64,000 nt of DNA from Allobosea sp. Root483D1 (GTDB lineage: Bacteria; Pseudomonadota; Alphaproteobacteria; Rhizobiales; Beijerinckiaceae), in contig NZ_LMJW01000022.1 of the NCBI RefSeq assembly GCF_001429505.1, positions 750,853-814,852 of the forward strand. Direction: 5' to 3'. Position 1 is the first letter of the stretch. The number at the start of each line of letters is the position of its first letter. The position numbers and the translations under genes were made by a program. The notes under the pieces are model-generated. The model saw only the letters and a program-made list of their open reading frames with translations, was not told the DNA's origin and did not search any database. Shown here piece after piece: positions 28,414 to 37,441 of this stretch.

Positions 28414-29712
28414 ATGAGCGCCGTCGCCGAAGCTCCGGCCGCCGCGAGCGTGCCGACCGGCACGAAGGCCTTCGCCGGCTTCGAATGGCTGCTCGCCGGC
28501 CGCTATCTGCGCACGCGCCGGCGCGAGGGCTTCGTCTCGGTCATCGCCGGCTTCTCCTTCCTCGGCATCCTGCTCGGCGTCGCGACGCTGATCATCGTGA
28601 TGTCGGTGATGAACGGCTTCCGCAAGGAGCTGCTGGAGAAGATCGTTGGCGTCAACGGCCATATCTTCGCGACCCCGATCGACCGGCCGCTCGACGATTA
28701 CGAGCAGGTCGCGGCGAGGCTGCGCCAGGTCCAGGGCATCAAGCTGGCGATCCCGCTGGTCGAGGGGCAGGCGCTCGCCTCCTCGCAGGTCGGCAATGGC
28801 GGCGTGCTGGTGCGCGGCATCTCGGAAGAGGACATCAAGTCGATCCCCTTCATCGCCAATAATGTCCGGCAGGGCACGCTAGACGGTTTCGCCACCGCCA
28901 ATGGCGTCGCGATCGGCCGGCGGCTCGCCGGCTCGCTCGGCCTGCAGGTCGGCGACACCATCACCATCGTCACCCCGCGCGGCGCCTCGACGCCCTTCGG
29001 CACGGCGCCGCGGATCAAGGCCTATCCGGTCACGGCGATCTTCGAGATCGGGATGTCGGAGTTCGACGCCTCGTTCGTCTTCATGCCGCTCGGCGAGGCC
29101 CAGGCCTATTTCAATCGCGACGGCGACGTGAACGTCATCGAGATCTTCATCAACGATCCCGACCAGACGCAGGCCGTGCGCGACCGGATCGAGCAGGACG
29201 CGCCGCGCCCGCTCGTGCTGTCCGACTGGCGCCAGCGCAACCGCACCTTCTTCAATGCGCTCGAGGTCGAGCGCAACGTGATGTTCATCATCCTGACCCT
29301 GATCGTGCTGGTCGCGACGCTGAACATCGTCTCCGGCCTGATCATGCTGGTGAAGGACAAGACCGAGGACATCGCGATCATGCGCACCATGGGCGCCTCG
29401 CGCGGCACGGTGCTGCGGGTGTTCCTGATCACGGGTGCGGCCATCGGCGTGTTCGGCACCTTCGCTGGCTTCGTCCTCGGCGTCGTCTTCGCCAAGAACA
29501 TCCAGACCATCAACAAAGGGCTGAGCAGCCTACTGGGCGTCAACCCCTGGGATCCGACCGTGCGCTTCCTCAGTGACATCCCCTCGGTGATCGACTGGCG
29601 CGAAGTCGCGGCCGTGGTGGTGATGACGCTCGTCCTGTCGCTGCTGGCTACGCTCTATCCGGCCTGGAAGGCGGCGCGGCTCGACCCCGTCAAAGCCTTG
29701 CGGATGGGTTGA
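28414..29712 (+). CDS. lolC: Lipoprotein-releasing system permease, LolC/LolE family
   Basis: The membrane part of the Lol ABC exporter, which detaches outer-membrane lipoproteins from the inner membrane and hands them to LolA. The 432-residue protein shows [20 protein letters not shown], one membrane segment at about 45-70, a large periplasmic domain to about residue 280, and three C-terminal membrane segments with [15 protein letters not shown] between. A strong GGAGGAGGG Shine-Dalgarno precedes the ATG. A single LolC/E homologue would form a homodimer. It stands between proS and lolD. Confidence 0.94.
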   Translation: MSAVAEAPAAASVPTGTKAFAGFEWLLAGRYLRTRRREGFVSVIAGFSFLGILLGVATLIIVMSVMNGFRKELLEKIVGVNGHIFATPIDRPLDDYEQVAARLRQVQGIKLAIPLVEGQALASSQVGNGGVLVRGISEEDIKSIPFIANNVRQGTLDGFATANGVAIGRRLAGSLGLQVGDTITIVTPRGASTPFGTAPRIKAYPVTAIFEIGMSEFDASFVFMPLGEAQAYFNRDGDVNVIEIFINDPDQTQAVRDRIEQDAPRPLVLSDWRQRNRTFFNALEVERNVMFIILTLIVLVATLNIVSGLIMLVKDKTEDIAIMRTMGASRGTVLRVFLITGAAIGVFGTFAGFVLGVVFAKNIQTINKGLSSLLGVNPWDPTVRFLSDIPSVIDWREVAAVVVMTLVLSLLATLYPAWKAARLDPVKALRMG

Positions 29713-29723
29713 GGGCGCAATTC

Positions 29724-30413
29724 ATGGCAACCGAGACCCCGGCGCTCTTCCTCTCGCAGATCGAGCGCTACTATCCGCAATCCGACGGCCCCCTCGAGGT
29801 GCTGCGCAAGGCCGATTTCGCGATCTGGCCGGGCGAGCTCGTGGCGCTGGTCGCGCCGAGCGGCACCGGCAAGTCGACCCTGCTGCATGTCGCCGGCCTG
29901 CTGGAAAGTCCCGATAGCGGCGAGGTCTTCATCGGCGGCGTGCCGACCTCGCGGCTCGACGACAAGGGCTTGACCCGGTTGCGGCGCACCGAGATCGGCT
30001 TCGTCTACCAGTTCCACCATCTCCTGCCGGAATTCACCGCGCTGGAGAATGTCGTGCTGCCGCAGCGCATTCGCGGCCTCGGCAAGGCCGAGGCGGAATC
30101 GCGCGCGACCGAGCTTTTGAGCTTCCTCGGTCTCGCTGAGCGGCTGGATCACCTGCCGGGCGAACTCTCAGGCGGCGAACAGCAGCGCGTTGCCATCGGA
30201 CGCGCCGTCGCCAACGCGCCGCGCGTCCTGCTGGCCGACGAGCCGACCGGCAATCTCGACCCGCACACCGCGTTGCACGTCTTCAATACGCTGGTGGCGC
30301 TGGCGCGTGCCTCGGGCCTGGCAGCGCTGATCGCGACACATAATCTCGACCTCGCCGCCCGCATGGACCGGCAGGTCACGATCCGCGATGGGATGATCGT
30401 GCCGCTGGGCTGA
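29724..30413 (+). CDS. lolD: Lipoprotein-releasing system ATPase LolD
   Basis: ABC ATPase that powers the LolC/E permease. The 229-residue protein has Walker [19 protein letters not shown]-loop [10 protein letters not shown], signature [15 protein letters not shown] and Walker [13 protein letters not shown]. The ATG at 29724, 11 bases after the lolC stop, is the family start. In many alphaproteobacteria dnaE follows lolD; here the next thing is a palindromic repeat and then the T6SS locus. Confidence 0.96.
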   Translation: MATETPALFLSQIERYYPQSDGPLEVLRKADFAIWPGELVALVAPSGTGKSTLLHVAGLLESPDSGEVFIGGVPTSRLDDKGLTRLRRTEIGFVYQFHHLLPEFTALENVVLPQRIRGLGKAEAESRATELLSFLGLAERLDHLPGELSGGEQQRVAIGRAVANAPRVLLADEPTGNLDPHTALHVFNTLVALARASGLAALIATHNLDLAARMDRQVTIRDGMIVPLG

Positions 30414-30432
30414 GCGGTTATCCGGGGAAACA

Positions 30433-30586
30433 CGCCGTCATTCCGGGACTTAGCGAGGCGAAGGGCCTGGAACCCAGAACCGATGTCGGTCGTGATGATG
30501 GCGCCCCTGCCGATACATTTCTCTCGTCAATGGTATCGGTTCTGGGTTCCAGGCTCGCGCCTGCGGCGCGCCCCGGAATGACGGCG
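30433..30586. repeat. Long palindromic interspersed element at the left T6SS boundary
   Basis: A 154-base nested inverted repeat. Outer arms CGCCGTCATTCCGGG (30433-30447) pair with CCCGGAATGACGGCG (30572-30586); inner 19-base arms lie at 30466-30484 and 30535-30553 (CCTGGAACCCAGAACCGAT and its complement). It fills the space between the convergent lolD and tagH stops. It resembles dispersed non-coding palindromes abundant in Rhizobiales, and may also stop transcription from both sides. Confidence 0.7.
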
Positions 30587-30591
30587 CGGTT

Positions 30592-31974
30592 TCAGCGCCC
30601 GCCGCGGTCGTAGCACTCGGCGAAATAGAGCATGAAGGCGTCGACCAGCCCGTCCTCGTAAGGGGCGGTCTTCGCCTCCCAGCGTGCGACATAGGCGTCC
30701 CAGAGCTTGCCCTTGCGCGACGAGAGCAGGCCGTCGAGCCCCCGTCCAGCGTCAAGGCCTTCGGCGACCGCTTGCGGATCGAGATCCTCGACCAGCAAGC
30801 GCAGCGCGTGCTGCATCGCCGAATAGGTCTTGATCTGGTGGACCTTGAGGTCCCTGAAGCTCTCCTCGAACGCCTTCTGGGCGTTGAGATAGCCGCTGGT
30901 CGGCCGGCCGAAGATCAGCTTCAGCGCGTCCTCGATCGTCGGCGAGAATTTCAGCGGGTTGTTGTCCTGCGCCTGGATCATCGTCTGGTTGGAGCTACGC
31001 GCGATACGCTTGCTCTCGGCGCGCGCCGCCAGCAGCGCCTTCAGCTCGATGGCGATCAGGCGCATCAGCGCGCCGGTCTGCTCGGCGAAGGCGCCGGGAT
31101 CCTGCCAGGACAATTCCTCGACCGGCAGCCCCGCGCCGCGCGCGAAGCGGGACATGAACTCGGCGTGCGAGATCGACGGGCCGCCGGACGGAGCACCCAT
31201 CGGCGGAGGCGGGGGTGGGGCAGCCGCAGGTCGCGGTGGCGGCTCGTAGGGGGCATCGAAGCTTGGGCGTGAGGGCGGCTCGGCTGAGGCTTCATCCCAA
31301 GGGTTGCCGGCAGACGCCGCCGAGGGGGGCCGGCGCGGCGTCGGGATAGGCGCGATAGGCTCAGGCTCGGGCGCCGGCGGTGTCTGGTAGGGCGCCCAGG
31401 CCAGATCATCCTGACGCGGCGCAGGCGCCTGCGGGGGCGGCGGCGGCGCTGGATAGGCCTGCGCCGGGTCCGACGGCGTCGGAATGTCGGCGGCCCAATC
31501 GATGAAGGGCGCGTGCACCGGCTGGTATTTCTGCGGCGGGATCAGGTCGCGGCGGGCGATCGGCGGCGCTTCGTCGCCGTTCGACTCCCACATCGATTCG
31601 CCGGGCGGCGGCGGCATCGGCGGCCGCTCGGCCAGGCCGGGTGATCCGCGCTCGGCTTCGTCGATCGCGACCGCGATGATGTACTGGCCGATCTCGAGCC
31701 GGTCGCCATGCTGCAGCCGGTAGGGCGATTGCACCCGGTAGGCGCCGCCATTGACGAAGGTGCCGTTGGTCGAGATGTCGCGCAGCCAATAGGCGTTGTC
31801 GCTGAAGCGAACCTCGCAATGGCGCCCGGAGACAGCGCGGCTGGGATCGGGCAGGCACCAGTCGAGATGCTGGTCGCGGCCGATGTCGAGCCCGCGCCCG
31901 CCGCTCAGCGTCACGCTGAGCGGGCCGCCATCCGGCAGCGAGGCCTGATTCTCGATCGTCAGCGTCAGCGCCAT
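30592..31974 (-). CDS. tagH: T6SS-associated FHA domain protein TagH
   Basis: Residues 1-95 form a forkhead-associated domain (LDIGRDQHLDWCLPDP, VSGRHCEVRF, DISTNGTFVNG) that binds phosphothreonine. Residues about 105-270 are a Pro-rich linker. Residues about 275-460 match the C-terminal domain of T6SS FHA proteins (ISHAEFMSRFARGAGL, TGALMRLIAIELKALLAAR, DNNPLKFSPTIEDALKLIF). In other bacteria Fha proteins relay Thr phosphorylation by PpkA to switch on secretion; no ppkA or pppA gene is visible here. It is the last gene of vgrG-DUF6931-tagH. Confidence 0.9.
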   Translation of the reverse strand: MALTLTIENQASLPDGGPLSVTLSGGRGLDIGRDQHLDWCLPDPSRAVSGRHCEVRFSDNAYWLRDISTNGTFVNGGAYRVQSPYRLQHGDRLEIGQYIIAVAIDEAERGSPGLAERPPMPPPPGESMWESNGDEAPPIARRDLIPPQKYQPVHAPFIDWAADIPTPSDPAQAYPAPPPPPQAPAPRQDDLAWAPYQTPPAPEPEPIAPIPTPRRPPSAASAGNPWDEASAEPPSRPSFDAPYEPPPRPAAAPPPPPPMGAPSGGPSISHAEFMSRFARGAGLPVEELSWQDPGAFAEQTGALMRLIAIELKALLAARAESKRIARSSNQTMIQAQDNNPLKFSPTIEDALKLIFGRPTSGYLNAQKAFEESFRDLKVHQIKTYSAMQHALRLLVEDLDPQAVAEGLDAGRGLDGLLSSRKGKLWDAYVARWEAKTAPYEDGLVDAFMLYFAECYDRGGR

Positions 31975-32034
31975 GTCGGGCCGCCCGCTTCATCGACGCC
32001 GAGCACCGGCCGCCGCATCGGCGCCGGGGCCATG

Positions 32035-32592
32035 CTACGCTCTCGTTCTGCCGCTATCGTCATCGATCAGACGAATGCACGCTTCGACGCAATTTCGCAA
32101 TGCGACATCACGCTCGCGCTCCGGGACCCGGCCGAGCGCCACCAGCACGGCGGCGCTCGTGATCTTGGCGGTGAGGTCGGGCGGGCAGGGCACCGGGTGG
32201 CTCGCCAGCATGCTGCCGCCCGAATAGCCCGCCGCCCGGGCGATCCAGGTGCCCGGCTCCTCGCTGTCGCCAGCCTCGGCTGCGGCGAGCGCGGCCCAGC
32301 GCAGGGCGTCGCTGGGATCGCGTACCCAGGCCTCGGCCGCTTGCAGGCCGGGATCGGGGGCAGCGCTCGGCGGGCGCATCCGCTGCACGGTCTGTATCGC
32401 CCACCAGACTGCCTCGCGGCGCGGCAGGATGAAGGCGCAGAAGCCGATCGCCTCCTTCGGCTGGGGGCCTTTGGTCAGGCGCGCCAGAAAGCTCAGGGTC
32501 GGCTCGGTCGTCGGCGGCGTGCCGACGAACTCCCCGAGAACGGGAAAGGCATCGAAAACCTCGCGGGCCGTGCTGAAGCGGAGCCGGGTCAT
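32035..32592 (-). CDS. DUF6931-like T6SS-associated protein
   Basis: A 185-residue soluble, Ala-rich helical protein of unknown function with no signal peptide or membrane segment. The sequence ETAREVFDAF-like start (FSTAREVFDAFPVLGEFV) and the KEAIGFCAFILPRREAVWWA segment are typical of DUF6931 proteins, as I recall them from T6SS-linked loci; the family name is tentative. It lies 21 bases after vgrG and 60 before tagH, so it is most likely co-transcribed. A spike or effector adaptor role is conceivable but unproven. Confidence 0.65.
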   Translation of the reverse strand: MTRLRFSTAREVFDAFPVLGEFVGTPPTTEPTLSFLARLTKGPQPKEAIGFCAFILPRREAVWWAIQTVQRMRPPSAAPDPGLQAAEAWVRDPSDALRWAALAAAEAGDSEEPGTWIARAAGYSGGSMLASHPVPCPPDLTAKITSAAVLVALGRVPERERDVALRNCVEACIRLIDDDSGRTRA

Positions 32593-32613
32593 GTTGTGCT
32601 CGGTCGATCCTGC

Positions 32614-34473
32614 TCAGTTGATCTTGACGATGCCGCCGGTGATGGTGGTGGTGGCGCTGCCTTTGACTTCGGTCATGACGCCGTCGACCGTGATCTTGGT
32701 CGATTTGATGGTGATGCTCATCGGCGTCATCGTGATCTCGCTGCCGCCGCAGACCAGCTTGATCTCCATCGCAGCCTCGACACGGAGCTTGCCTTCCTTG
32801 ACGTGCAGCTTGTCGCTGCCGCTCAGGATCTGGGTCGTGCGGGCGAAGTCGGTCGGGCCGCCCTCGAACTTCTTGCCGACGTCGCGGGTTTCGAGGTTGA
32901 AGACCTCGGTCTTGTGATCCCGCTCGGCCTGCATGGAGAAGACCTCCTTGCCGGCGAGGTCCTCGAACTTGATCTCGTTGAACTTGCCCGATCTGCCGCC
33001 GCCATCGGTCGATTCCGACTTCAGGCCCGACTGGGTCTTGTTGGCCGGCAGGTCATAGGGCGGCATGTGCTGGTCATTGACCACCGCGCCAGTGATGATC
33101 GGCCGGTCCGGATCTCCTCCGATATAGGAGACGACGACCTCCTGGCCAATGCGCGGGATGACCTGGCCACCCCAGTTCTTGCCGGACCAGGGCTGTGCGA
33201 CGCGGACGCGGCAGGAGGTCGTATCCTTCTCCCGGTCCCAATGGAAGCGCAGCCAGACGCGGCCGTATTTGTCGACATCGATGTCGCCTTCCTCGCCCTT
33301 GTTCTTCTCGCCGACCACCTTGGCGGTGTCGGGGCCGATATGGAGCGGGGCGGGTGTCACCAGCGGCGCGCGGAAGCGCTTGGCGGCCTTCTGCAGCTCG
33401 TAGGAGCCGTGATAGATCGCTTGGTCGGTGCGTTTCGAGGAGCGATAGCTCTGCACGCCATAGCTGTGCGTTGCCCGCACCACGAGGAACTCCGCATCCT
33501 CCGAGTCGACCGGATGATCGGTCAGCGTCATCAGGGTGCCGGGGTTGAGGCTGGGAGCCTCGCCGACGGCGAGCCGCCGCTCGTCCTGCGCCTGTTCGGC
33601 CTGGACCTGGATGCGGGCGAGCTTCTCGCCCTTGCCGCGATCGAGATAAGCGCCCGGATAGTCGAAAGCCTCGTATGATTTGGTGCGCGGGAAGCCGTCC
33701 TCGGCGCGCGCCGTCAGATCGGAGGTGGATTTCTCGAAATCATAGTCCTTGATCTCGATCTTGCCGGTCCGCAGCCGCCGCTGCGCCGTCCATTGCGTCA
33801 GATGCTCGATACGGCGCCGCTGGGAACCGTCCGTCGGCATGAAGGGATAGGCGCTGCCGGCGCCGGCGAAGGTCGGTTCGGCGGCGGGGGTGACCTTGTC
33901 ATGCGAGCCGTGGGCATCCGACAGGACCAGCTTGTGGTCGCCCTCGGTATGCTTGAAATAGTAGTAGATGCCGTACTTCTCCATCAGGCGAAGGACGAAA
34001 TCGAGGTCGCTCTCGCGATACTGCACGCAGTAGTCGATCTCCGGAGGCACCTCGCTGACACGGTCCTCGAAGCTCGCCTTGTCTTCCTTCCCGAAGATCG
34101 TCTTGATGATGTCGAGCGCGGTCTGGTTCTTGAAGATGCGGCAATCCGAGCGCTGCGAGAGCAGCCAGAGCCAGGGACGCAGCACGAACCGGTAATGGTC
34201 GAGATCCTTGTCCCGGCCAAGCCATTGCGCCTCGACCAGGATGCCGTTGAAGATCCGGTCCTCACCGCTCTTCAGCGTCATCTTGATGTAGCATTTCTCG
34301 CCGATCAGGTTTTGAAGATCATCCCCCCGAGATGTGCTCACAGTCTCGATCTGATAAACGAATAATTCGCTGAGAGCTTCTCGTGCCTCAAACTTGAGAA
34401 GCGAAAAGACATCTTGTCCTGCCGGTGTCGTAAAGGAGGCAAGTCTTTTCGATTGTCCAAGGGCGGCGGGCAT
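32614..34473 (-). CDS. vgrG: T6SS spike protein VgrG
   Basis: Trimeric tip of the Hcp tube, made of fused phage gp27- and gp5-like parts. The 619-residue protein has the gp27-like region at about 20-370 (SDLDFVLRLMEKYGIYYYF is diagnostic), a gp5 OB-fold at about 393-464 (KYGRVWLRFHW, AQPWSGKNWGGQVIPRIGQEV, GDPDRPIITGAVVND) and a beta-rich needle to the end (VCGGSEITMTP). No extra effector domain is attached. It starts at the ATG 34473 with GAGG 8 bases upstream and diverges from the ompA-tss arm. Confidence 0.95.
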   Translation of the reverse strand: MPAALGQSKRLASFTTPAGQDVFSLLKFEAREALSELFVYQIETVSTSRGDDLQNLIGEKCYIKMTLKSGEDRIFNGILVEAQWLGRDKDLDHYRFVLRPWLWLLSQRSDCRIFKNQTALDIIKTIFGKEDKASFEDRVSEVPPEIDYCVQYRESDLDFVLRLMEKYGIYYYFKHTEGDHKLVLSDAHGSHDKVTPAAEPTFAGAGSAYPFMPTDGSQRRRIEHLTQWTAQRRLRTGKIEIKDYDFEKSTSDLTARAEDGFPRTKSYEAFDYPGAYLDRGKGEKLARIQVQAEQAQDERRLAVGEAPSLNPGTLMTLTDHPVDSEDAEFLVVRATHSYGVQSYRSSKRTDQAIYHGSYELQKAAKRFRAPLVTPAPLHIGPDTAKVVGEKNKGEEGDIDVDKYGRVWLRFHWDREKDTTSCRVRVAQPWSGKNWGGQVIPRIGQEVVVSYIGGDPDRPIITGAVVNDQHMPPYDLPANKTQSGLKSESTDGGGRSGKFNEIKFEDLAGKEVFSMQAERDHKTEVFNLETRDVGKKFEGGPTDFARTTQILSGSDKLHVKEGKLRVEAAMEIKLVCGGSEITMTPMSITIKSTKITVDGVMTEVKGSATTTITGGIVKIN

Positions 34474-34509
34474 TAACCAAACCTCGTGGCTTGCGGCAAG
34501 AGACGACTA

Positions 34510-34538
34510 TTGACGCAGCAAACGCTGCGAGGCATACT
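34510..34538 (+). promoter_or_regulatory. Candidate sigma-70 promoter for the tss operon
   Basis: TTGACG (34510-34515) and CATACT (34533-34538) are separated by 17 bases. The -10 box is about 50 bases upstream of the GTG start of the OmpA-like gene, in the 116-base gap between divergent vgrG and the tss arm. The match is good at -35 and moderate at -10. Confidence 0.4.
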
Positions 34539-34589
34539 TCGCGCTGTCAGTCTTCAACCGCCTCAGCGAACCTAAACGGGAGGAAGACC

Positions 34590-35132
34590 GTGCGCAAGCA
34601 GGCCCTTGTCATGGTTAGTGCCGCTCTTGCCGCAGGCTTCTGCGCCTTGCCGTTTTACGCGCAGGCCCAAGCCTACAAGGCAGACGACATCGTCAAGCAC
34701 TTCGGAGCCACGAAGCCGAATCTCGGCGTCTCGCGTGGTCTGTGCGTCGGCACCGAGGCCGAATGCAACAAGGCCGGTCACGTCGTGAAGCCGCCGACCG
34801 CCTTCGATCTCGTCGTCAAGTTCAAATACAATTCCGATCAGCTCGAGCCCGAGGCGAAGGCGAATCTCGACGAGTTCGCCAAGGCGCTGAAGGACCCGCA
34901 GCTCTCGACCAGCAACTTCCTGGTCGAGGGGCATACCGATGCGAGTGGCACGGCCGACTACAATATCAGTCTGTCGGATCGCCGGGCCAAGGCCGTGGTG
35001 CGCTATCTCAGCGATCGCGGGGTCGACACCGCCAAGCTGGTGGCGCGTGGCCTCGGCCAGAGCAAGCCGCTCGTCGCCGACAAGTTCTCCGCCGATAATC
35101 GCCGGGTCGAGACACGGCTGCAGGTGGAGTGA
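34590..35132 (+). CDS. OmpA-like peptidoglycan-binding protein, first gene of tss arm
   Basis: A 180-residue periplasmic protein starting at GTG 34590 with a strong GGGAGGAA Shine-Dalgarno. A signal peptide (cleavage near AQAQA, about residue 26) is followed by a short region with two Cys (GLCVGTEAECNK) and an OmpA C-terminal domain with LVEGHTDASG, LSDRRAKAVVRYL and DNRRVETRL, the meso-diaminopimelate-binding motifs. There is no lipobox. It may anchor the T6SS to peptidoglycan, a job done in other systems by an extended TssL or TagL; this is inference from position. Confidence 0.88.
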   Translation: MRKQALVMVSAALAAGFCALPFYAQAQAYKADDIVKHFGATKPNLGVSRGLCVGTEAECNKAGHVVKPPTAFDLVVKFKYNSDQLEPEAKANLDEFAKALKDPQLSTSNFLVEGHTDASGTADYNISLSDRRAKAVVRYLSDRGVDTAKLVARGLGQSKPLVADKFSADNRRVETRLQVE

Positions 35133-35177
35133 CGGGCAGGCGGCCGGCCCGAGAGTCTCGATCGATCGTGAGGGGGC

Positions 35178-36671
35178 ATGGCCGCGCTCAATTTCGCTGA
35201 TCTGGCGAAGCCGGTTTCGGCTGATGATCCTTGCGGCCCCGATCCGGACGCCGATCCCGACGTCATGAATGTCATGGCGCGCCTCGAGGTGGTGCTGCCG
35301 ACATCCTATTTCCGCCGCGACGACGAGGGTCGGCAGATTCCGTTCGATCGCAGCGCGATCGATTTTCCCGTGGCCTTCGGTGATCTCGGCAAAGTCCTGA
35401 AGCAGAGCCGCGATCTGCGCGGCTTCGTCCTGGCGGGCAAGCTCTGCCTGCTCAACCGCGACATCGCCGGTTTCGCCGCGAGCCTCGGGCTGATCACCAG
35501 CTATCTCGGCGACTATTGGGAGGAGGTCCATCCCAAGGCCGAGGACGGCGACTTCATCATGCGCGAGGTCGCGCTGCAGGGGCTCGACGAGAACGCCACC
35601 ATCGCCCTGCCGCTGCAGCATGCGCCGATTTTCACGAGCAAGCGGCTGGGGCCGGTGATGTTCCGCAGCCAGCTCGTCGCGACCGGCGAACTGCGTCCCG
35701 GCGAGGACGAGCAGCATCCGGATGCCGGCGGGATCGTCGCGGCGCTGAAGGAGGCGGAGCTCTCCGACCTGACCGCGATGCTCGGCCATGTCAGCGCGAT
35801 CCGTGATGGGCTCACCCGCTTGCGTGCGATCTGGGCCGAGCGGACCGGCGCCGACCAGGCCGTGACCTTCCAGCGCCTCCCGACACTGATCGGGCAGATC
35901 ATCGCCTTTCTCGAGGCTGCGATCGAACGGCGCGCGCCGGCTCAGCAGGGCGGCGCCGCCATCGATACGCCCGCCGCTGGCGGCGGCACTGTCATGGTCG
36001 CCCAGGTCGCGATCCCGGCCGGTGCCTGCGCTTCCGTCGCGGAGGCACAAGCCGCTCTTGCCGGCTGCCTCGCTTATTTCCGCCGGGTCGAACCGTCGAG
36101 CCCGGCCGTGCTGCTGATCGGGCAGGCGCAGCGCCTGATCGGCAAGTCGCTGATCGAGGTCATCCAGATCATGTTCCCCGAGCACGTCGACAAGGCGATG
36201 CTCGAGATCGGTGACGACACCAAATACCAGCTCCCGCTGGAGCGCCTCGGCGGCGACGGCTACCGCAGCAGCGACGGCAGCGGCGATGATGACGGCTATT
36301 CGTCCGATGGCGACGAGGAGAGCTCGTCCTACGACGAGGAGTCGACCGCCGAGGACGGCACGGCTGACGAAACAGACGACGCCGAGCCGGAAGGCGCGGA
36401 CGACGGGGCTGAGGCCGAGCAGCAGTCACAGGTCGAGCCCGAAGCGAACGCATCTGCAGCCACCGCGCCCGTGCTGGCGATCGCCGTCGCGAGCCGGGCC
36501 GAGGCGATCGCCCGGATGAAGTCGATCGCGGCCTTCTATCGTCACGCCGAGCCGTCCAACCCGGTTCCCCTTTTGATGGAAAAGGCCTGCGCGCTGGCGC
36601 AGCAAGATTTTCTCTCGCTGCTGAGCGATATCCTCCCTGAAGTCGGCATAAGGCAGAGTAGCGACGAATAG
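35178..36671 (+). CDS. tssA: T6SS assembly protein TssA (ImpA N-terminal family)
   Basis: A cap or baseplate-associated protein that guides sheath and tube assembly. Residues 1-130 hold the ImpA N-terminal domain (ISADDPCGPD-type start SADDPCGPDPDADP, RSRDLRGFV-type SRDLRGFVLAGKL, YWEEVHPKAEDGD). The C-terminal-type motif occurs twice: near 283-335 (FRRVEPSSPAVLLIGQAQ) and near 437-487 (YRHAEPSNPVPLLMEKAC), with a Glu/Asp/Ser-rich acidic linker (about 355-425) between. The ATG at 35178 follows GAGGGGG. The acidic linker and double motif are unusual. Confidence 0.9.
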   Translation: MAALNFADLAKPVSADDPCGPDPDADPDVMNVMARLEVVLPTSYFRRDDEGRQIPFDRSAIDFPVAFGDLGKVLKQSRDLRGFVLAGKLCLLNRDIAGFAASLGLITSYLGDYWEEVHPKAEDGDFIMREVALQGLDENATIALPLQHAPIFTSKRLGPVMFRSQLVATGELRPGEDEQHPDAGGIVAALKEAELSDLTAMLGHVSAIRDGLTRLRAIWAERTGADQAVTFQRLPTLIGQIIAFLEAAIERRAPAQQGGAAIDTPAAGGGTVMVAQVAIPAGACASVAEAQAALAGCLAYFRRVEPSSPAVLLIGQAQRLIGKSLIEVIQIMFPEHVDKAMLEIGDDTKYQLPLERLGGDGYRSSDGSGDDDGYSSDGDEESSSYDEESTAEDGTADETDDAEPEGADDGAEAEQQSQVEPEANASAATAPVLAIAVASRAEAIARMKSIAAFYRHAEPSNPVPLLMEKACALAQQDFLSLLSDILPEVGIRQSSDE

Positions 36672-36845
36672 GTCGCGACGGTCCGTTGAAGGAGCGCCGC
36701 GCCTCATTCGTTCGGTGGATGCGGCGACGTCATCCGCCTGCAAACCTGAGCTGGCTGGATCTCACCTGGCCGATGCGAGCAGTTCGACGAGAACTGTCAA
36801 GCGATCGGCAAGTGTGTATGGTATAGCGAGCTGGATCGTAAGCGT

Positions 36846-36872
36846 GGCATCACGCTCTCCTTGCGTGATGCC
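36846..36872 (+). promoter_or_regulatory. Hairpin in the tssB leader next to the Shine-Dalgarno
   Basis: A perfect 10-bp stem, GGCATCACGC with GCGTGATGCC, and a 7-base loop end four bases before the tssB ribosome-binding site (GAGGAAGGGG at 36877-36886). No T-tract follows. It lies in the 222-base tssA-tssB gap, the longest inside the tss arm, which may also hold an internal promoter (TGGTATAGC at 36819-36827 resembles an extended -10). It could set transcript stability or translation of tssB. Confidence 0.45.
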
Positions 36873-36893
36873 TCTAGAGGAAGGGGCGCCGTC

Positions 36894-37430
36894 ATGGCCG
36901 GAGATTCGGGGCAGAAATTCATTCGCCGTAACAGGCCGCCGCGGGTCCATATTACCTACGAGGACCCCTACAACGCCGACCAGAAGGTCGAGTTGCCCTT
37001 TGTGATGGGTGTCCTCGCCGACCTCTCGGGCAATGCCTCAGCGGTCGACAAGCCCGATGTCGGTGAACGCAAGTTCCTTGACGTCGACATGGACAATTTC
37101 GATCAGCGCATGGCCGCGATCGAGCCGGGCGCGGCCTTCACCGTGCCGAACAAGCTCGGTGGCGACGGGAGTGACAAGCTCTCGGTCTCGCTCAAGTTCA
37201 AGAAGTATGACGACTTCAATCCGGCTGCGATCGCCCGCCAGATTCCGGCAACGGCCAAGCTGCTGGAGGCGCGCGAACAGCTCGCCAACCTGCTCCGCTA
37301 CATGGACGGCAAGGTCGCGGCCAGCGATCAGCTCAAGGCTCTGCTTGCTGATCCAAATCTGATGGCGGCGCTGAAGGACAAGCTCGGCGAAAAGCCGGCT
37401 GGTGACGACAAGCAGGACGGCAACGGGTAA
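36894..37430 (+). CDS. tssB: T6SS contractile sheath small subunit TssB (VipA)
   Basis: Pairs with TssC to build the contractile sheath around the Hcp tube. The 178-residue protein starts at the ATG 36894 (MAGDSGQKFIRRNRPPRVHI), after a strong GAGGAAGGGG. Family motifs are VHITYEDPYNADQKVELPFV, GVLADLSG, and LSVSLKFKKYDDFNPAAIAR, with a helical C-terminus holding the ClpV-contacting region on its partner side. The length is normal. It is followed 11 bases later by tssC. Confidence 0.96.
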   Translation: MAGDSGQKFIRRNRPPRVHITYEDPYNADQKVELPFVMGVLADLSGNASAVDKPDVGERKFLDVDMDNFDQRMAAIEPGAAFTVPNKLGGDGSDKLSVSLKFKKYDDFNPAAIARQIPATAKLLEAREQLANLLRYMDGKVAASDQLKALLADPNLMAALKDKLGEKPAGDDKQDGNG

Positions 37431-37441
37431 GCGAGGCGGCC

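Noticed and set aside
30433-30586. Reading the palindrome as a pair of transposon inverted ends
   Set aside because: There is no transposase or target duplication, and the element is too short; a non-coding dispersed repeat fits better.
34590-35132. Calling the OmpA-like protein a TagL or TssL fusion
   Set aside because: It has a signal peptide and OmpA domain but no DotU-type domain or membrane segment, so it is only an OmpA-like periplasmic protein.
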